A stretch of 64,000 bases of DNA from Candidatus Dichloromethanomonas elyunquensis (GTDB lineage Bacteria; Bacillota; Desulfitobacteriia; Desulfitobacteriales; Syntrophobotulaceae): positions 1 to 64,000 of the forward strand of contig LNDB01000010.1 of NCBI GenBank assembly GCA_001515265.1. Reading direction: 5' to 3'. The notes beneath the pieces are model-generated. The model saw nothing but the letters and a program-made list of their open reading frames with translations, was not told where the DNA came from and did no database searches. Every line of letters begins with the position of its first letter. Positions within the stretch are counted from its first letter, which is position 1. Both the position numbers and the translations under genes were made by a program. Shown here one piece after another: positions 1-7,645 of the stretch.

Positions 1-37
1 GCAGTGGATCGCCGGTTTTAGAATAGGAGGGTCTACT

Positions 38-859
38 ATGCCAGAAACAATCGAGCTGCTGGTTGCTGATGACGAAGCATTGGAGCGGGCTGTAATTATC
101 AAAACGATTACCTGTGATGCAAGATGTGATGAAAATTATCAAATCCAGGTTTACCAGGCGCAGGATGGCAATGAAGCGATAAAAATATTTAGCCGCAAGC
201 ACATTTCGGCGGCGTTTTTAGATGTGCGGATGCCGGGCAAAAATGGACTGGAAGTGGCTGAACAGATCAAATTGCATTATCCGGAGGTCAAGTTCACATT
301 TATCTCAGCCTACGGTGATTATCCTATGCTGCGCAAGGCCATCAATTTAGAGGCTAAAGATTATCTTCTGAAACCAGTACGCCGGAGAGAAATTGTCAAC
401 GCTTTTTGGAAAATGGTAGACCCTCAATATTTGTTATCGGACGAAGAAGAAAAAAATAATTCCGGAGACATTAACTGCTGGAATCCTTTAGACCCAACAA
501 AGCGTATCATTAATGCGGCCAAGTCATATGTGCTGCAGAATCTTAGAAAACCGCTGACATTGAGAGAAGTAGCCGACCATGTAGGATTTAGCGTCAGTTA
601 TTTCAGTACTTTGTTCAGCAGAGAAGAAAATATGACATTTAAAGAATATGTCATTCAATCACGGATTGAACGGGCTAAAGCTTTTTTAGAGAACACAGAC
701 CTGCCGATGAAGACGATTGCCCGTGAGATTGGGTTTCAAGATCCCGATTATTTTAGCAAGGTATTCAGTCAAAAGGTTGGGACCACCCCTTCCCGTTATC
801 ACTTTCAGGAAAGAAAAGGAGACGGCTGGGAAGATTTTTTAACTAAACTAGTGAGGTAA
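38..859 (+). CDS. Response regulator, receiver plus AraC-type DNA-binding domain (YesN-like)
   Basis: Cytoplasmic two-component regulator of 273 residues. The receiver domain fills about residues 5-125, with acidic residues DD near 11-12, the probable phosphoacceptor Asp near 62 (in LDVRMPG) and the conserved Lys in LLKP near 113. A linker leads to two AraC-type helix-turn-helix motifs at about 165-265, ending in the typical FSQKVGTTPSRYH segment. A GGAGGG ribosome binding site precedes the ATG. The partner kinase is probably the gene ending in the first bases of the window. It lies 6 bp before the methyltransferase operon and is probably its local activator; that role is inferred from position. 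Confidence 0.88.
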   Translation: MPETIELLVADDEALERAVIIKTITCDARCDENYQIQVYQAQDGNEAIKIFSRKHISAAFLDVRMPGKNGLEVAEQIKLHYPEVKFTFISAYGDYPMLRKAINLEAKDYLLKPVRRREIVNAFWKMVDPQYLLSDEEEKNNSGDINCWNPLDPTKRIINAAKSYVLQNLRKPLTLREVADHVGFSVSYFSTLFSREENMTFKEYVIQSRIERAKAFLENTDLPMKTIAREIGFQDPDYFSKVFSQKVGTTPSRYHFQERKGDGWEDFLTKLVR

Positions 860-865
860 TTTATC

Positions 866-1879
866 ATGAATTCAAGAGAAAGAGTTTTTGCAACATTAGA
901 TGGAAAGATCCCTGACCGGGTGCCAGTACTTGCCCAGGTAGGAGATCATGCGGGAATTAGTCAGGGTTTAACTTATGATGTAATGTACAAGGATGCTCGG
1001 AGAGCAGCAGATGCACACTTAAAGGCATTAAAACGGTATAAGTATGATTCAGTGGCGATCCAGGTAGAACCAAGCTGGCCGGTAGTTGAAGCATGCGGCG
1101 GAACGATTTTTTATCCTCCTGACAAATACCCGTGGATCACGAAAAATCCTATTTTGACAGCAGAAGATATCAAAAAGTTTAAGATGCCGGATTTTGCCAA
1201 AGCTCCTGGTTCAAAAGTGATGGTAGAGGGGACCAAAATCTTGGCGGAAAGTACAGATGTCCCTGTAGGAGCGTATGTAACCGGACCGTTTACTTTTTCA
1301 ATGCAGCTATTTCCCTATGAAAATTTCATCAAGAGTGTTCGAAACAAAGAATTTATGCATGCCTTGATCCAAAAAAGCACAGAAGTAGTGAACGCCTATG
1401 CGCAAGCCTTAAAGGAAGCAGGGGCATCTTTCCTGGTAATATGTGAGCATGACCTGCAGATGTTCGCACCTGCAACGATGACCGAATTTTTTATCCCATA
1501 TTTAAAGCAGGCGCTCACCTACAAATACAATATTTTGCACATGTGCGGGAAAATGGATACTCATCTTGATATGAACGGGGATGCTCTGGCTGATATGGAA
1601 AAACTGCAGATGGTCAGTTTAGGGCACCATACAGACATGCTCAAGTTTAAAAAGAAATATGCCGGAAAACTAGGTTTTGCCGGAAACTTAGACCATATTG
1701 TCTTTTTGCCTCAGGCTTCTGCAGAGGAAGTAGAGAAAAAATGCGGAGAGATCATCAGTGCCGCCAAAGAGGGCGGACAGTACATGCTGTCACCGGGTTG
1801 TGAAATTACCTCTGATATACCGCCGGAAAATGTTGAGGCCATGGTTAGAGCAGCAGAAAAATTTGGGCGGTACGCGTAA
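866..1879 (+). CDS. UroD/MtaA-family corrinoid methyltransferase
   Basis: 337-residue TIM-barrel protein of the uroporphyrinogen decarboxylase-like family that includes MtaA, MtbA and the methyltransferase I components of anaerobic O-demethylases. It starts with NSRERVFATLDGKIPDRVP, typical of these methyltransferases and not of haem-pathway HemE. LHMCGKM near residue 227 and SPGCE near 311 match the His-x-Cys...Cys zinc site that activates the thiol or methyl-donor substrate. Next to an MtrH-type protein and a RACE activator, it most likely moves a methyl group between a substrate and a corrinoid protein. The substrate (phenyl methyl ether, methylamine, methanol or other) cannot be read from sequence. 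Confidence 0.85.
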   Translation: MNSRERVFATLDGKIPDRVPVLAQVGDHAGISQGLTYDVMYKDARRAADAHLKALKRYKYDSVAIQVEPSWPVVEACGGTIFYPPDKYPWITKNPILTAEDIKKFKMPDFAKAPGSKVMVEGTKILAESTDVPVGAYVTGPFTFSMQLFPYENFIKSVRNKEFMHALIQKSTEVVNAYAQALKEAGASFLVICEHDLQMFAPATMTEFFIPYLKQALTYKYNILHMCGKMDTHLDMNGDALADMEKLQMVSLGHHTDMLKFKKKYAGKLGFAGNLDHIVFLPQASAEEVEKKCGEIISAAKEGGQYMLSPGCEITSDIPPENVEAMVRAAEKFGRYA

Positions 1880-1893
1880 AGGAGGGTATTGGT

Positions 1894-2793
1894 TTGTTCA
1901 AATTCAACGCCGAACAGAAAGTCTATCAGATCGGAAATGTTACTATCGGCGGTCAACCCGGACAATATCCGACCGTGTTAATGGCAAGTATTTTTTATCA
2001 GGGCGACAAGCTGGTTATAGATGAAGAAAGCGGAACTTTCGATCAAGAAGGTGCTCTTGAGTGGATTAACAAAATTGATACGATGTGTAAAAGTGTCAAA
2101 CTTCCGCTGATGATCGATATTGTCGGATCAAGTGAAAATGCTATGCGTGCCTATGTTGAATTCATCGGACGCAAAACAGATTTGCCGTTCATCATTGACG
2201 GGACAATTGCCAAAGTAAGAATTGCCGGCGTGGAAATGGCTGCCAAGCTTGGTTTGCACGACAGGGCTGTGTTTGATTCCGTAAACGTTGAGAGTAGAGA
2301 AGATGAACTAAAAGAAGTTAAAAAGCATGGTTTGAAGGCTACTATTGTAATGCTGAACAATTCAAAGAAGCCAACAGCCCAGGGCAGAGTGGATATTGCT
2401 GAAGAACTGATTGAAAAGGCTAAGACCTATGGTTTTGAAAAACTGATGCTTGACATGGCCGTAATGGACTCAGTTGAGCCAGGACCGGCAGCTAAAGCCA
2501 TATATATGCTCAAAGACAAATATGGTTATCCTGCCGGCTGTTCACCAACCCATACGTTGATTACCGGATGGAAGAAAGCTTCTCTATATAACAAAGTAGA
2601 GGTAGCTTCCACTAAAACCAGCATTGCGACCAGCCTGCAGCTATTGGGTGCCGACTTTGTAATGTATGGAATCAAACAAACGGAAATAGTACCGTCGATG
2701 GCGGCAGTTGATGCTTTGGTTGCATACAGCTGTATGCAGCATGGGGTAAGGCCTGCCAGCCATGACCATCCTCTGTATCATATTTTTAAGTAA
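1894..2793 (+). CDS. MtrH-family methyltransferase (methylcorrinoid:tetrahydrofolate type)
   Basis: 299 residues resembling subunit H of methanogen tetrahydromethanopterin S-methyltransferase. In acetogens and Desulfitobacterium-like bacteria, members of this family (MtgA, MtvA and O-demethylase methyltransferase II) pass the methyl group from a corrinoid protein to tetrahydrofolate. The family N-terminus (IGGQPGQYPTVLMASIFY) and conserved DIVGSS and GCSPTH segments are visible. The start is TTG at 1894, 8 bp after a strong GGAGGG; no better ATG is present. It follows the UroD-type gene by 14 bp, so both are probably co-translated. With that protein and a corrinoid protein it would complete demethylation into the Wood-Ljungdahl methyl branch. 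Confidence 0.87.
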   Translation: MFKFNAEQKVYQIGNVTIGGQPGQYPTVLMASIFYQGDKLVIDEESGTFDQEGALEWINKIDTMCKSVKLPLMIDIVGSSENAMRAYVEFIGRKTDLPFIIDGTIAKVRIAGVEMAAKLGLHDRAVFDSVNVESREDELKEVKKHGLKATIVMLNNSKKPTAQGRVDIAEELIEKAKTYGFEKLMLDMAVMDSVEPGPAAKAIYMLKDKYGYPAGCSPTHTLITGWKKASLYNKVEVASTKTSIATSLQLLGADFVMYGIKQTEIVPSMAAVDALVAYSCMQHGVRPASHDHPLYHIFK

Positions 2794-2820
2794 ATTTTCA
2801 TTTTTTTGGGGGGGTAAAAA

Positions 2821-3456
2821 ATGTCTAATGTTATTGTCGCCTGCTATACTCTGAAAATTCCGTTGGAAAAAGCTATCGGAGTACTGGACGAGGACGAACA
2901 GCCGGATATTATTTACCTTCCTGCGATTATGCACCTTTATCCTGATAAGCTGGCAGCTGCTATTAAAGGGCTGCTTGCTTCTCTTAAAGGTATATATTGC
3001 GGAATAATAGTAGCTTTTGGTAATTGTGCCACAAAAATTGATGAAATAGTTAAGCAATATGGGGCAATTAGGGTTCCCGGTGAGTTATGCTATGGAATGT
3101 TTGTCGGCGAAGACAACTATCTGAAAATGATAAAAGAAGTGCCGGGAACCTTTTTTTTGACAGACGACATATGCAGAAATTTTTCGAAGCTGGTTACAGA
3201 ACCTTTAGAATGGGAAAAGCGGCCCAAGATTAAAGAAATGATGCTTCGTAATTATAAACGGGTGGTATATCTGGATGCTGCGGGAGATGGTTCCCTTGAC
3301 AGAAAAGCGAATGAAATCGCGGATTCCTTTAAGTTGCCCCTGGAAATTCAAAGGGTCGGTAATAAGCATTTTGAAACAATTATTTTGCAAACTCTAAGAG
3401 AAATTAAGCACTTTCCGAAGAACGGTGGAGGAAAGCTATGGCTGGCAGAAAAATAA
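2821..3456 (+). CDS. DUF1638-family protein
   Basis: 211-residue soluble protein whose opening (VIVACYTLKIPLEKAIG) and overall make-up resemble the DUF1638 family, whose biochemical function is not known to me. Such proteins are often encoded beside corrinoid methyltransferases in methanogens and anaerobic bacteria, as here. Cysteines in the first two thirds (in VACYT, IYCGII, GNCAT, GELCYG, DDICRN) could bind a metal or cofactor. A G-rich Shine-Dalgarno (GGGGGGG) precedes the ATG. Its last 19 bases overlap the start of the activator gene, which points to translational coupling and a shared role in the methyl-transfer system. Confidence 0.72.
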   Translation: MSNVIVACYTLKIPLEKAIGVLDEDEQPDIIYLPAIMHLYPDKLAAAIKGLLASLKGIYCGIIVAFGNCATKIDEIVKQYGAIRVPGELCYGMFVGEDNYLKMIKEVPGTFFLTDDICRNFSKLVTEPLEWEKRPKIKEMMLRNYKRVVYLDAAGDGSLDRKANEIADSFKLPLEIQRVGNKHFETIILQTLREIKHFPKNGGGKLWLAEK

Positions 3457-5264
3457 TTTTTCATCCCGAAGAGAAGACAATTTTTGCGGATGAAGCGAAT
3501 ACTGTTTTGGAGGCCTCGCAAAAAGCGGGCGTTTCTATTGAAGCGACTTGCGGCGGCAGAGGGACTTGCGGCAAATGCAGGGTGAGTATTCTACATGGGC
3601 AAAGAGAACCATTAACCAAAGTCGAGGAAAACTTCCTAAGTGCGCAGGATGTAGAAAAAGGGATAGCCTTGGCATGTCAGTGCCGGGGCTATGGTGATTT
3701 AGAAATCCTCGTTCCGGAAAAAGAAAATGGATCATCCCGGAAAGTAATATTAGAAACGAAAACTGTGCCTCTTGATACAGATGTGAAAAAAGAATATCTG
3801 GAATTGGAAAAACCTCATATCCATGATTTCAGGCCAGATGAGAAACGCCTTATAGATGCATTAAAAGGGAAACAAATTAATTCTTTGCAGCTCGATGTCT
3901 TATCTTCTATACCCTCTTTCCTGCGGGAAAACGATTTTAGGGTTACCGCCGTTCTTGCCGGGAGTGAATTATTAGCAGTAGAAGCAGGGGATACACGCAA
4001 CAAAATCTATGGCGTAGCATTTGATATTGGGACTACAACTGTTGTAGGCTATTTGTTGGATCTATGCCAGGGTCTTGTATTAGGAGCGGCATCCCGTACC
4101 AATAAGCAGAGTTCTTATGGGGCAGATGTGATATCACGGATCCAGTTTTCAGACGAACAAGTAAACGGATTGAAGTGTTTGCAGGAAAATGTGATGGATG
4201 TCGCAAATGAAATAATCCAAGAGCTGGCACAGCAGAACGGAATTGATACTGAGACGGTCTATCAGGTATCGGTTGTGGGAAACACAGTTATGTCCCATCT
4301 GTTTTTGGGCTTATCCCCTGCTGCACTGGGAAAATCACCTTTTATTCAGGTATTTTCTTCAATGAAAGTAATCCCTGCGAAGAACTTGGGACTGAAAGTC
4401 AATTATCATGCTAAGGTCATTGTATTGCCCAACATTGCGGGATACGTTGGTTCGGATACGGTCGCGGCTTTGTTGGCGGTGGGCATTGACAAGAATACCG
4501 GACCGGCAATGATGATTGATTTGGGAACCAACGGGGAGATCGCCCTGACCTGTGAAGGAAAACTGTATACCTGCTCTACAGCCGCAGGGCCCGCTTTTGA
4601 AGGGGCACATATTTATCAAGGGATGAGAGCCACTGAAGGAGCTATAGAAAAAGTACGTATTGATAAGACCGTAAATATTTCTGTTATTGGAAATGCTGTC
4701 CCAAGTGGGATTTGCGGTTCCGGTTTAATTGACGGCATTTCTGAGCTGGTAAAATCGGGGATTATTAATAAAAATGGCCGGATGCTGCCACAGAAAGACC
4801 TGGATGGGAAAATACCGGAAGAGTTATGGCACCGGTTACGTATGAGGGACTCTGGTCAGGAATTTGTCCTCCATTATAGTTCAACCAAACAGGAAGATGT
4901 CGTTATAACCCAGCGGGATGTGCGTGAATTACAGATGGCAAAGGCTGCCGTCAGGGCCGGAGCCGAAATTCTTTTAAAGGAAGCCGGTATTGAGGCCAAG
5001 GATTTAAATACGGTAAAGCTGGCTGGGGCATTTGGCAGCTTTGTCAGGAAAGAGAGTATTCTCTCAATAGGACTGCTTCCCAGAGTCGATGGGCAAATTG
5101 TATATCCGGTAGGAAATGCAGCAGGAGAAGGTGCTATTTTAGCGCTTGCTTCAGAAGAAAAGCGACAGCACGCTGAGTATCTTGCCAGGAAAGCAACGCA
5201 TGTCGAACTTTCGCTCAGACCGGATTTTCATACAGCCTTTCGAGATGCCTGTGCTTTTGTTTAA
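3438..5264 (+). CDS. RACE-like corrinoid activation protein ([2Fe-2S] plus ASKHA ATPase)
   Basis: 608 residues. The N-terminal ferredoxin-like domain has Cys38, Cys44, Cys47 and Cys80 (CGGRGTCGKC...ACQC), the CX5CX2C...C pattern of a [2Fe-2S] cluster. A linker follows, then an ASKHA-type ATPase half with phosphate-binding loops (FDIGTTTVVGYL near 195, DLGTNGEIAL near 360) and GICGSGLID near 425. Reductive activators of corrinoid proteins (RACE, RamA-like in role) use ATP to reduce accidentally oxidised Co(II) back to Co(I) on the partner corrinoid protein. Length and domain order fit that family. It overlaps the DUF1638 gene by 19 bp. Its presence implies a corrinoid protein substrate encoded elsewhere. 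Confidence 0.88.
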   Translation: MAGRKIIFHPEEKTIFADEANTVLEASQKAGVSIEATCGGRGTCGKCRVSILHGQREPLTKVEENFLSAQDVEKGIALACQCRGYGDLEILVPEKENGSSRKVILETKTVPLDTDVKKEYLELEKPHIHDFRPDEKRLIDALKGKQINSLQLDVLSSIPSFLRENDFRVTAVLAGSELLAVEAGDTRNKIYGVAFDIGTTTVVGYLLDLCQGLVLGAASRTNKQSSYGADVISRIQFSDEQVNGLKCLQENVMDVANEIIQELAQQNGIDTETVYQVSVVGNTVMSHLFLGLSPAALGKSPFIQVFSSMKVIPAKNLGLKVNYHAKVIVLPNIAGYVGSDTVAALLAVGIDKNTGPAMMIDLGTNGEIALTCEGKLYTCSTAAGPAFEGAHIYQGMRATEGAIEKVRIDKTVNISVIGNAVPSGICGSGLIDGISELVKSGIINKNGRMLPQKDLDGKIPEELWHRLRMRDSGQEFVLHYSSTKQEDVVITQRDVRELQMAKAAVRAGAEILLKEAGIEAKDLNTVKLAGAFGSFVRKESILSIGLLPRVDGQIVYPVGNAAGEGAILALASEEKRQHAEYLARKATHVELSLRPDFHTAFRDACAFV

Positions 5265-5311
5265 AAAAATTGGGATAGAAGACAAAGCTAACTTGATTGG
5301 AGGGAAGAAAA

Positions 5312-6178
5312 ATGGTGGAATTTAAATGTCCGGGACATAATACAGAACATATTCCCGAAGAAGTCTTAAAGGAAGCTAGCATAATTTTCCCGAACGCTTA
5401 CACGGATAAGAGCGGCATGGTTGCTCTTGCCAGAACGCAAAAGGAATACCGGAACGAAGTATTTGCCAAGGTGCCTTTTTGCGTTACGGTTGAAGCAGAA
5501 GCCTTTGGAGCAGATATAAAAATGGGTGATGCTGTGCACCGGCCGCGGCCAAATGGCCGTCGGTTCTCATCTCTTGAAGAACTGTCCGGTATCCAAGTGC
5601 CGGATATCTCTAAAGGCCGAATGGGAGAAGTACTGGATGCTATAGGGATCCTGGCCGAGTCGGGTGAAAAAGCAATACTTAACATCGTTGGTCCATTCAC
5701 TATTATTCATGCTCTAATAAATCATGCGAATTTTTTCAATGGATTGCGCAAGGACCCGTCAAAAATCAAGGAAATCCTGGCCGTTATTGAAAATTGTGTT
5801 ATTCAATACGGTATTGAGGGTGTCAAAAGAGGTGCCGCAATTATTTCTTATGAAGATGCAGTAGGGGTACAGGATATTGTAGGACCTGCTATTTATCGGG
5901 ACTTTAGCGGACCATCCAGCCTGAGAATTATTAATGGAATCAAAGAAATTGGGGGAAAATTTCTGATTCATCTTTGCGGCAGGACCTCTGCCTCACTTGA
6001 AAACGCCGATATGGCCCGGTCTTATGTTATTGAAACCGGAAAAGCTTCCACCTATGATCAGGCTCTGGAAGAGGTGCTGGCTAAGTCAACCGGTCCTATT
6101 GTTGTCGGTCACAAGTGTATAGCATGGGGTTCAATGAAGATGGATCAGCCCTACGTTTGGGGAATAGAATTAACATAG
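5312..6178 (+). CDS. Short UroD-family methyltransferase-like protein
   Basis: Second uroporphyrinogen decarboxylase-like protein of the operon, 288 residues from the ATG at 5312, which sits at good distance from GGAGGGAAG; an in-frame TTG at 5297 overlaps that site and is unlikely. At about 50 residues less than the first copy, it lacks the usual N-terminal segment and opens with FKCPGHNTEHIPEE. LIHLCGRTS near residue 225 and VGHKCI near 272 match the His-x-Cys and downstream Cys zinc ligands, so it may be catalytically competent. It could be an alternative methyltransferase I or II, or a thiol methyltransferase; I cannot tell which. Confidence 0.75.
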   Translation: MVEFKCPGHNTEHIPEEVLKEASIIFPNAYTDKSGMVALARTQKEYRNEVFAKVPFCVTVEAEAFGADIKMGDAVHRPRPNGRRFSSLEELSGIQVPDISKGRMGEVLDAIGILAESGEKAILNIVGPFTIIHALINHANFFNGLRKDPSKIKEILAVIENCVIQYGIEGVKRGAAIISYEDAVGVQDIVGPAIYRDFSGPSSLRIINGIKEIGGKFLIHLCGRTSASLENADMARSYVIETGKASTYDQALEEVLAKSTGPIVVGHKCIAWGSMKMDQPYVWGIELT

Positions 6179-6201
6179 ATTACAAGATCATAATGAAGAA
6201 C

Positions 6202-6230
6202 TTGACACAATGACCCGATTATGTTATACT
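6202..6230 (+). promoter_or_regulatory. Sigma-A promoter for the riboswitch-bza operon
   Basis: A perfect TTGACA (6202-6207) and TATACT (6225-6230) are separated by exactly 17 bp. They lie about 20 bp upstream of the cobalamin riboswitch, so this is the likely promoter of the cobT-bza operon. No terminator is visible between the upstream methyltransferase operon and this promoter, so read-through into the riboswitch is possible. Confidence 0.85.
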
Positions 6231-6251
6231 TAATGAAATAAAAATTTATTT

Positions 6252-6397
6252 TTACAGGTGCCAACAATCTGTTGGAGAATAGGGAACCGGGTGAAATTCC
6301 CGGACGGACCCGCCACTGTATGGGGAGCAATTGCACCACTCCTTTTTGGGGGAAGGTACAGAACTGCAATGAACCTGAGTCAGGAGACCTGCCTGTA
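6252..6397 (+). ncRNA. Cobalamin (AdoCbl-type) riboswitch
   Basis: Leader RNA with the hallmarks of the cobalamin riboswitch: the GGTGCC start of the closing stem, GGGAA and GGTGAAATTCC, the invariant B12-box-type GCCACTGTAT near 6312-6321, and the 3' conserved GAGTCAGGAGACCTGCCTGT region near 6377-6396. It precedes a terminator hairpin and cobT, so binding of adenosylcobalamin probably ends transcription before the benzimidazole genes. That logic suits a pathway making the lower ligand of B12. Confidence 0.93.
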
Positions 6398-6448
6398 AAA
6401 AACGTTGTTAGCTTCGCAAATAAGCTGGCAGTTGTGAGGATGATGGTA

Positions 6449-6490
6449 AAATCTGCACCCATTTTGGATGTGGATTTTTTTATTTTTATA
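6449..6490 (+). terminator. Riboswitch-controlled intrinsic terminator
   Basis: AATCTGCACCC (from 6450) can pair with GGATGTGGATT (to about 6477), with one mismatch and two G-T pairs, followed by a run of T. It sits between the cobalamin aptamer and cobT, as expected for the expression platform. The segment 6398-6440 (TTAGCTTCGCAAATAAGCTGG) could form a competing structure, but I could not fold it. Confidence 0.75.
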
Positions 6491-6553
6491 TGATTTTTAT
6501 CCTGGGAAGACAGACGTAATGAAATCGAATCATTTTCGGAAGGCGTGAAGAAG

Positions 6554-7645
6554 ATGCATCTATCATTGGAAGAAGTATTATCCGGCATTCGACCGGTAGA
6601 ACAGGCCTGGCGCGTAAAAGCTAGAAAGAGGCTTGATGATTTGGCTATTCCGCACCATAGTCTGGGGTATTTACTGGACTTAGCAGAGCAACTGGCTGCC
6701 ATTAAAGAAAGTATGCTACCTTCAGTAGCGAAGAAAATGCTGGTAACCATGGCCGGTGACCATGGCGTTGTCGCTGAGGGAGTCAGCGCATTTCCCCAGG
6801 AGGTCACCCGGCAGATGGTACATAATTTTGTTGCAGGGGGCGCGGGGATCAATGTCTTGGCGGAAGCAGCAGGCGCCGGTGTGACCGTGGTAGATATGGG
6901 AGTCGCAGCAGATTTAAGCGCTTTGGTAAATCAGAAAAAGATACTTTCTTATAAAGTCGCCTATGGTACGCAAAATATGGCCAGGGGTCCGGCCATGACT
7001 GAGGTGCAGGCCGTACAGGCTTTGGAAGCAGGGATAGAAGTCGCCGGTATCATGGCCCAAAGGGGTATAGAGCTTTTGGGCACAGGCGACATGGGAATCG
7101 GCAACACAACACCCAGCAGTGCTATTTTAGCGGTATTTTCCGGTCGTTCTCCAAGGCAGGTGACCGGCCGCGGAACCGGTATTCATGAGAAGGCCTTGGA
7201 CAACAAAGTGAGGGTTATCGAAAAGGCAATTGCGATTAATAAACCGGATCCGCAAAATGCTTTGGATGTACTATCCAAGGTGGGTGGCTTTGAGATTTCC
7301 GGGATTGCCGGATTGATTCTGGGTGCAGCCTACTACCGCATACCGGTGGTCGTAGACGGACTGATATCCTCTGCCGGGGCTTTGGCAGCACAAAAAATGG
7401 TACCGCATGCCGTTGACTATATGATTGCAGCCCATCAATCCATGGAACCGGGACATCAATACATGCTGGAAGCATTGGGTTTAAAACCGCTTCTGAATCT
7501 AAACTTGCGTTTGGGAGAGGGTACCGGTGCAGCTTTGGCCATGCCGATTGTGGAAGCGGCTTCTCGGATTGTCTATAAAATGCTGACCTTTACGGATGCA
7601 GGGGTTGCGGGACCGGTAAATTCGGAGGGGCTGGCTTATGCATGA
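6554..7645 (+). CDS. cobT: Nicotinate-nucleotide-dimethylbenzimidazole phosphoribosyltransferase CobT
   Basis: Transfers phosphoribose from nicotinate mononucleotide to a benzimidazole, giving the alpha-ribazole phosphate used in the B12 nucleotide loop. About 363 residues, near the usual CobT length. Family segments are visible: TMAGDHGVVAEGVSAFP, GTGDMGIGNTTPSSA and EPGHQYML; the C-terminal LRLGEGTGAALAMP carries the catalytic Glu. I place the start at ATG 6554, 10 nt after GGAAGG; GTG 6545 is almost on top of that site. First gene of a riboswitch-controlled operon, overlapping bzaC by 8 bp. It may accept 5-hydroxy- or 5-methoxybenzimidazoles as well as the dimethyl form, as CobT homologues do. 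Confidence 0.95.
   Translation: MHLSLEEVLSGIRPVEQAWRVKARKRLDDLAIPHHSLGYLLDLAEQLAAIKESMLPSVAKKMLVTMAGDHGVVAEGVSAFPQEVTRQMVHNFVAGGAGINVLAEAAGAGVTVVDMGVAADLSALVNQKKILSYKVAYGTQNMARGPAMTEVQAVQALEAGIEVAGIMAQRGIELLGTGDMGIGNTTPSSAILAVFSGRSPRQVTGRGTGIHEKALDNKVRVIEKAIAINKPDPQNALDVLSKVGGFEISGIAGLILGAAYYRIPVVVDGLISSAGALAAQKMVPHAVDYMIAAHQSMEPGHQYMLEALGLKPLLNLNLRLGEGTGAALAMPIVEAASRIVYKMLTFTDAGVAGPVNSEGLAYA

Noticed and set aside
1-37. End of an upstream gene at the window edge
   Set aside because: Stops occur in two frames (at 19-21 and 24-26), so the reading frame and product of the upstream gene cannot be decided.
866-1879. HemE (true uroporphyrinogen decarboxylase)
   Set aside because: The N-terminus and HxC...C zinc residues are those of MtaA-type methyltransferases, and the neighbours are corrinoid methyl-transfer genes, not haem genes.
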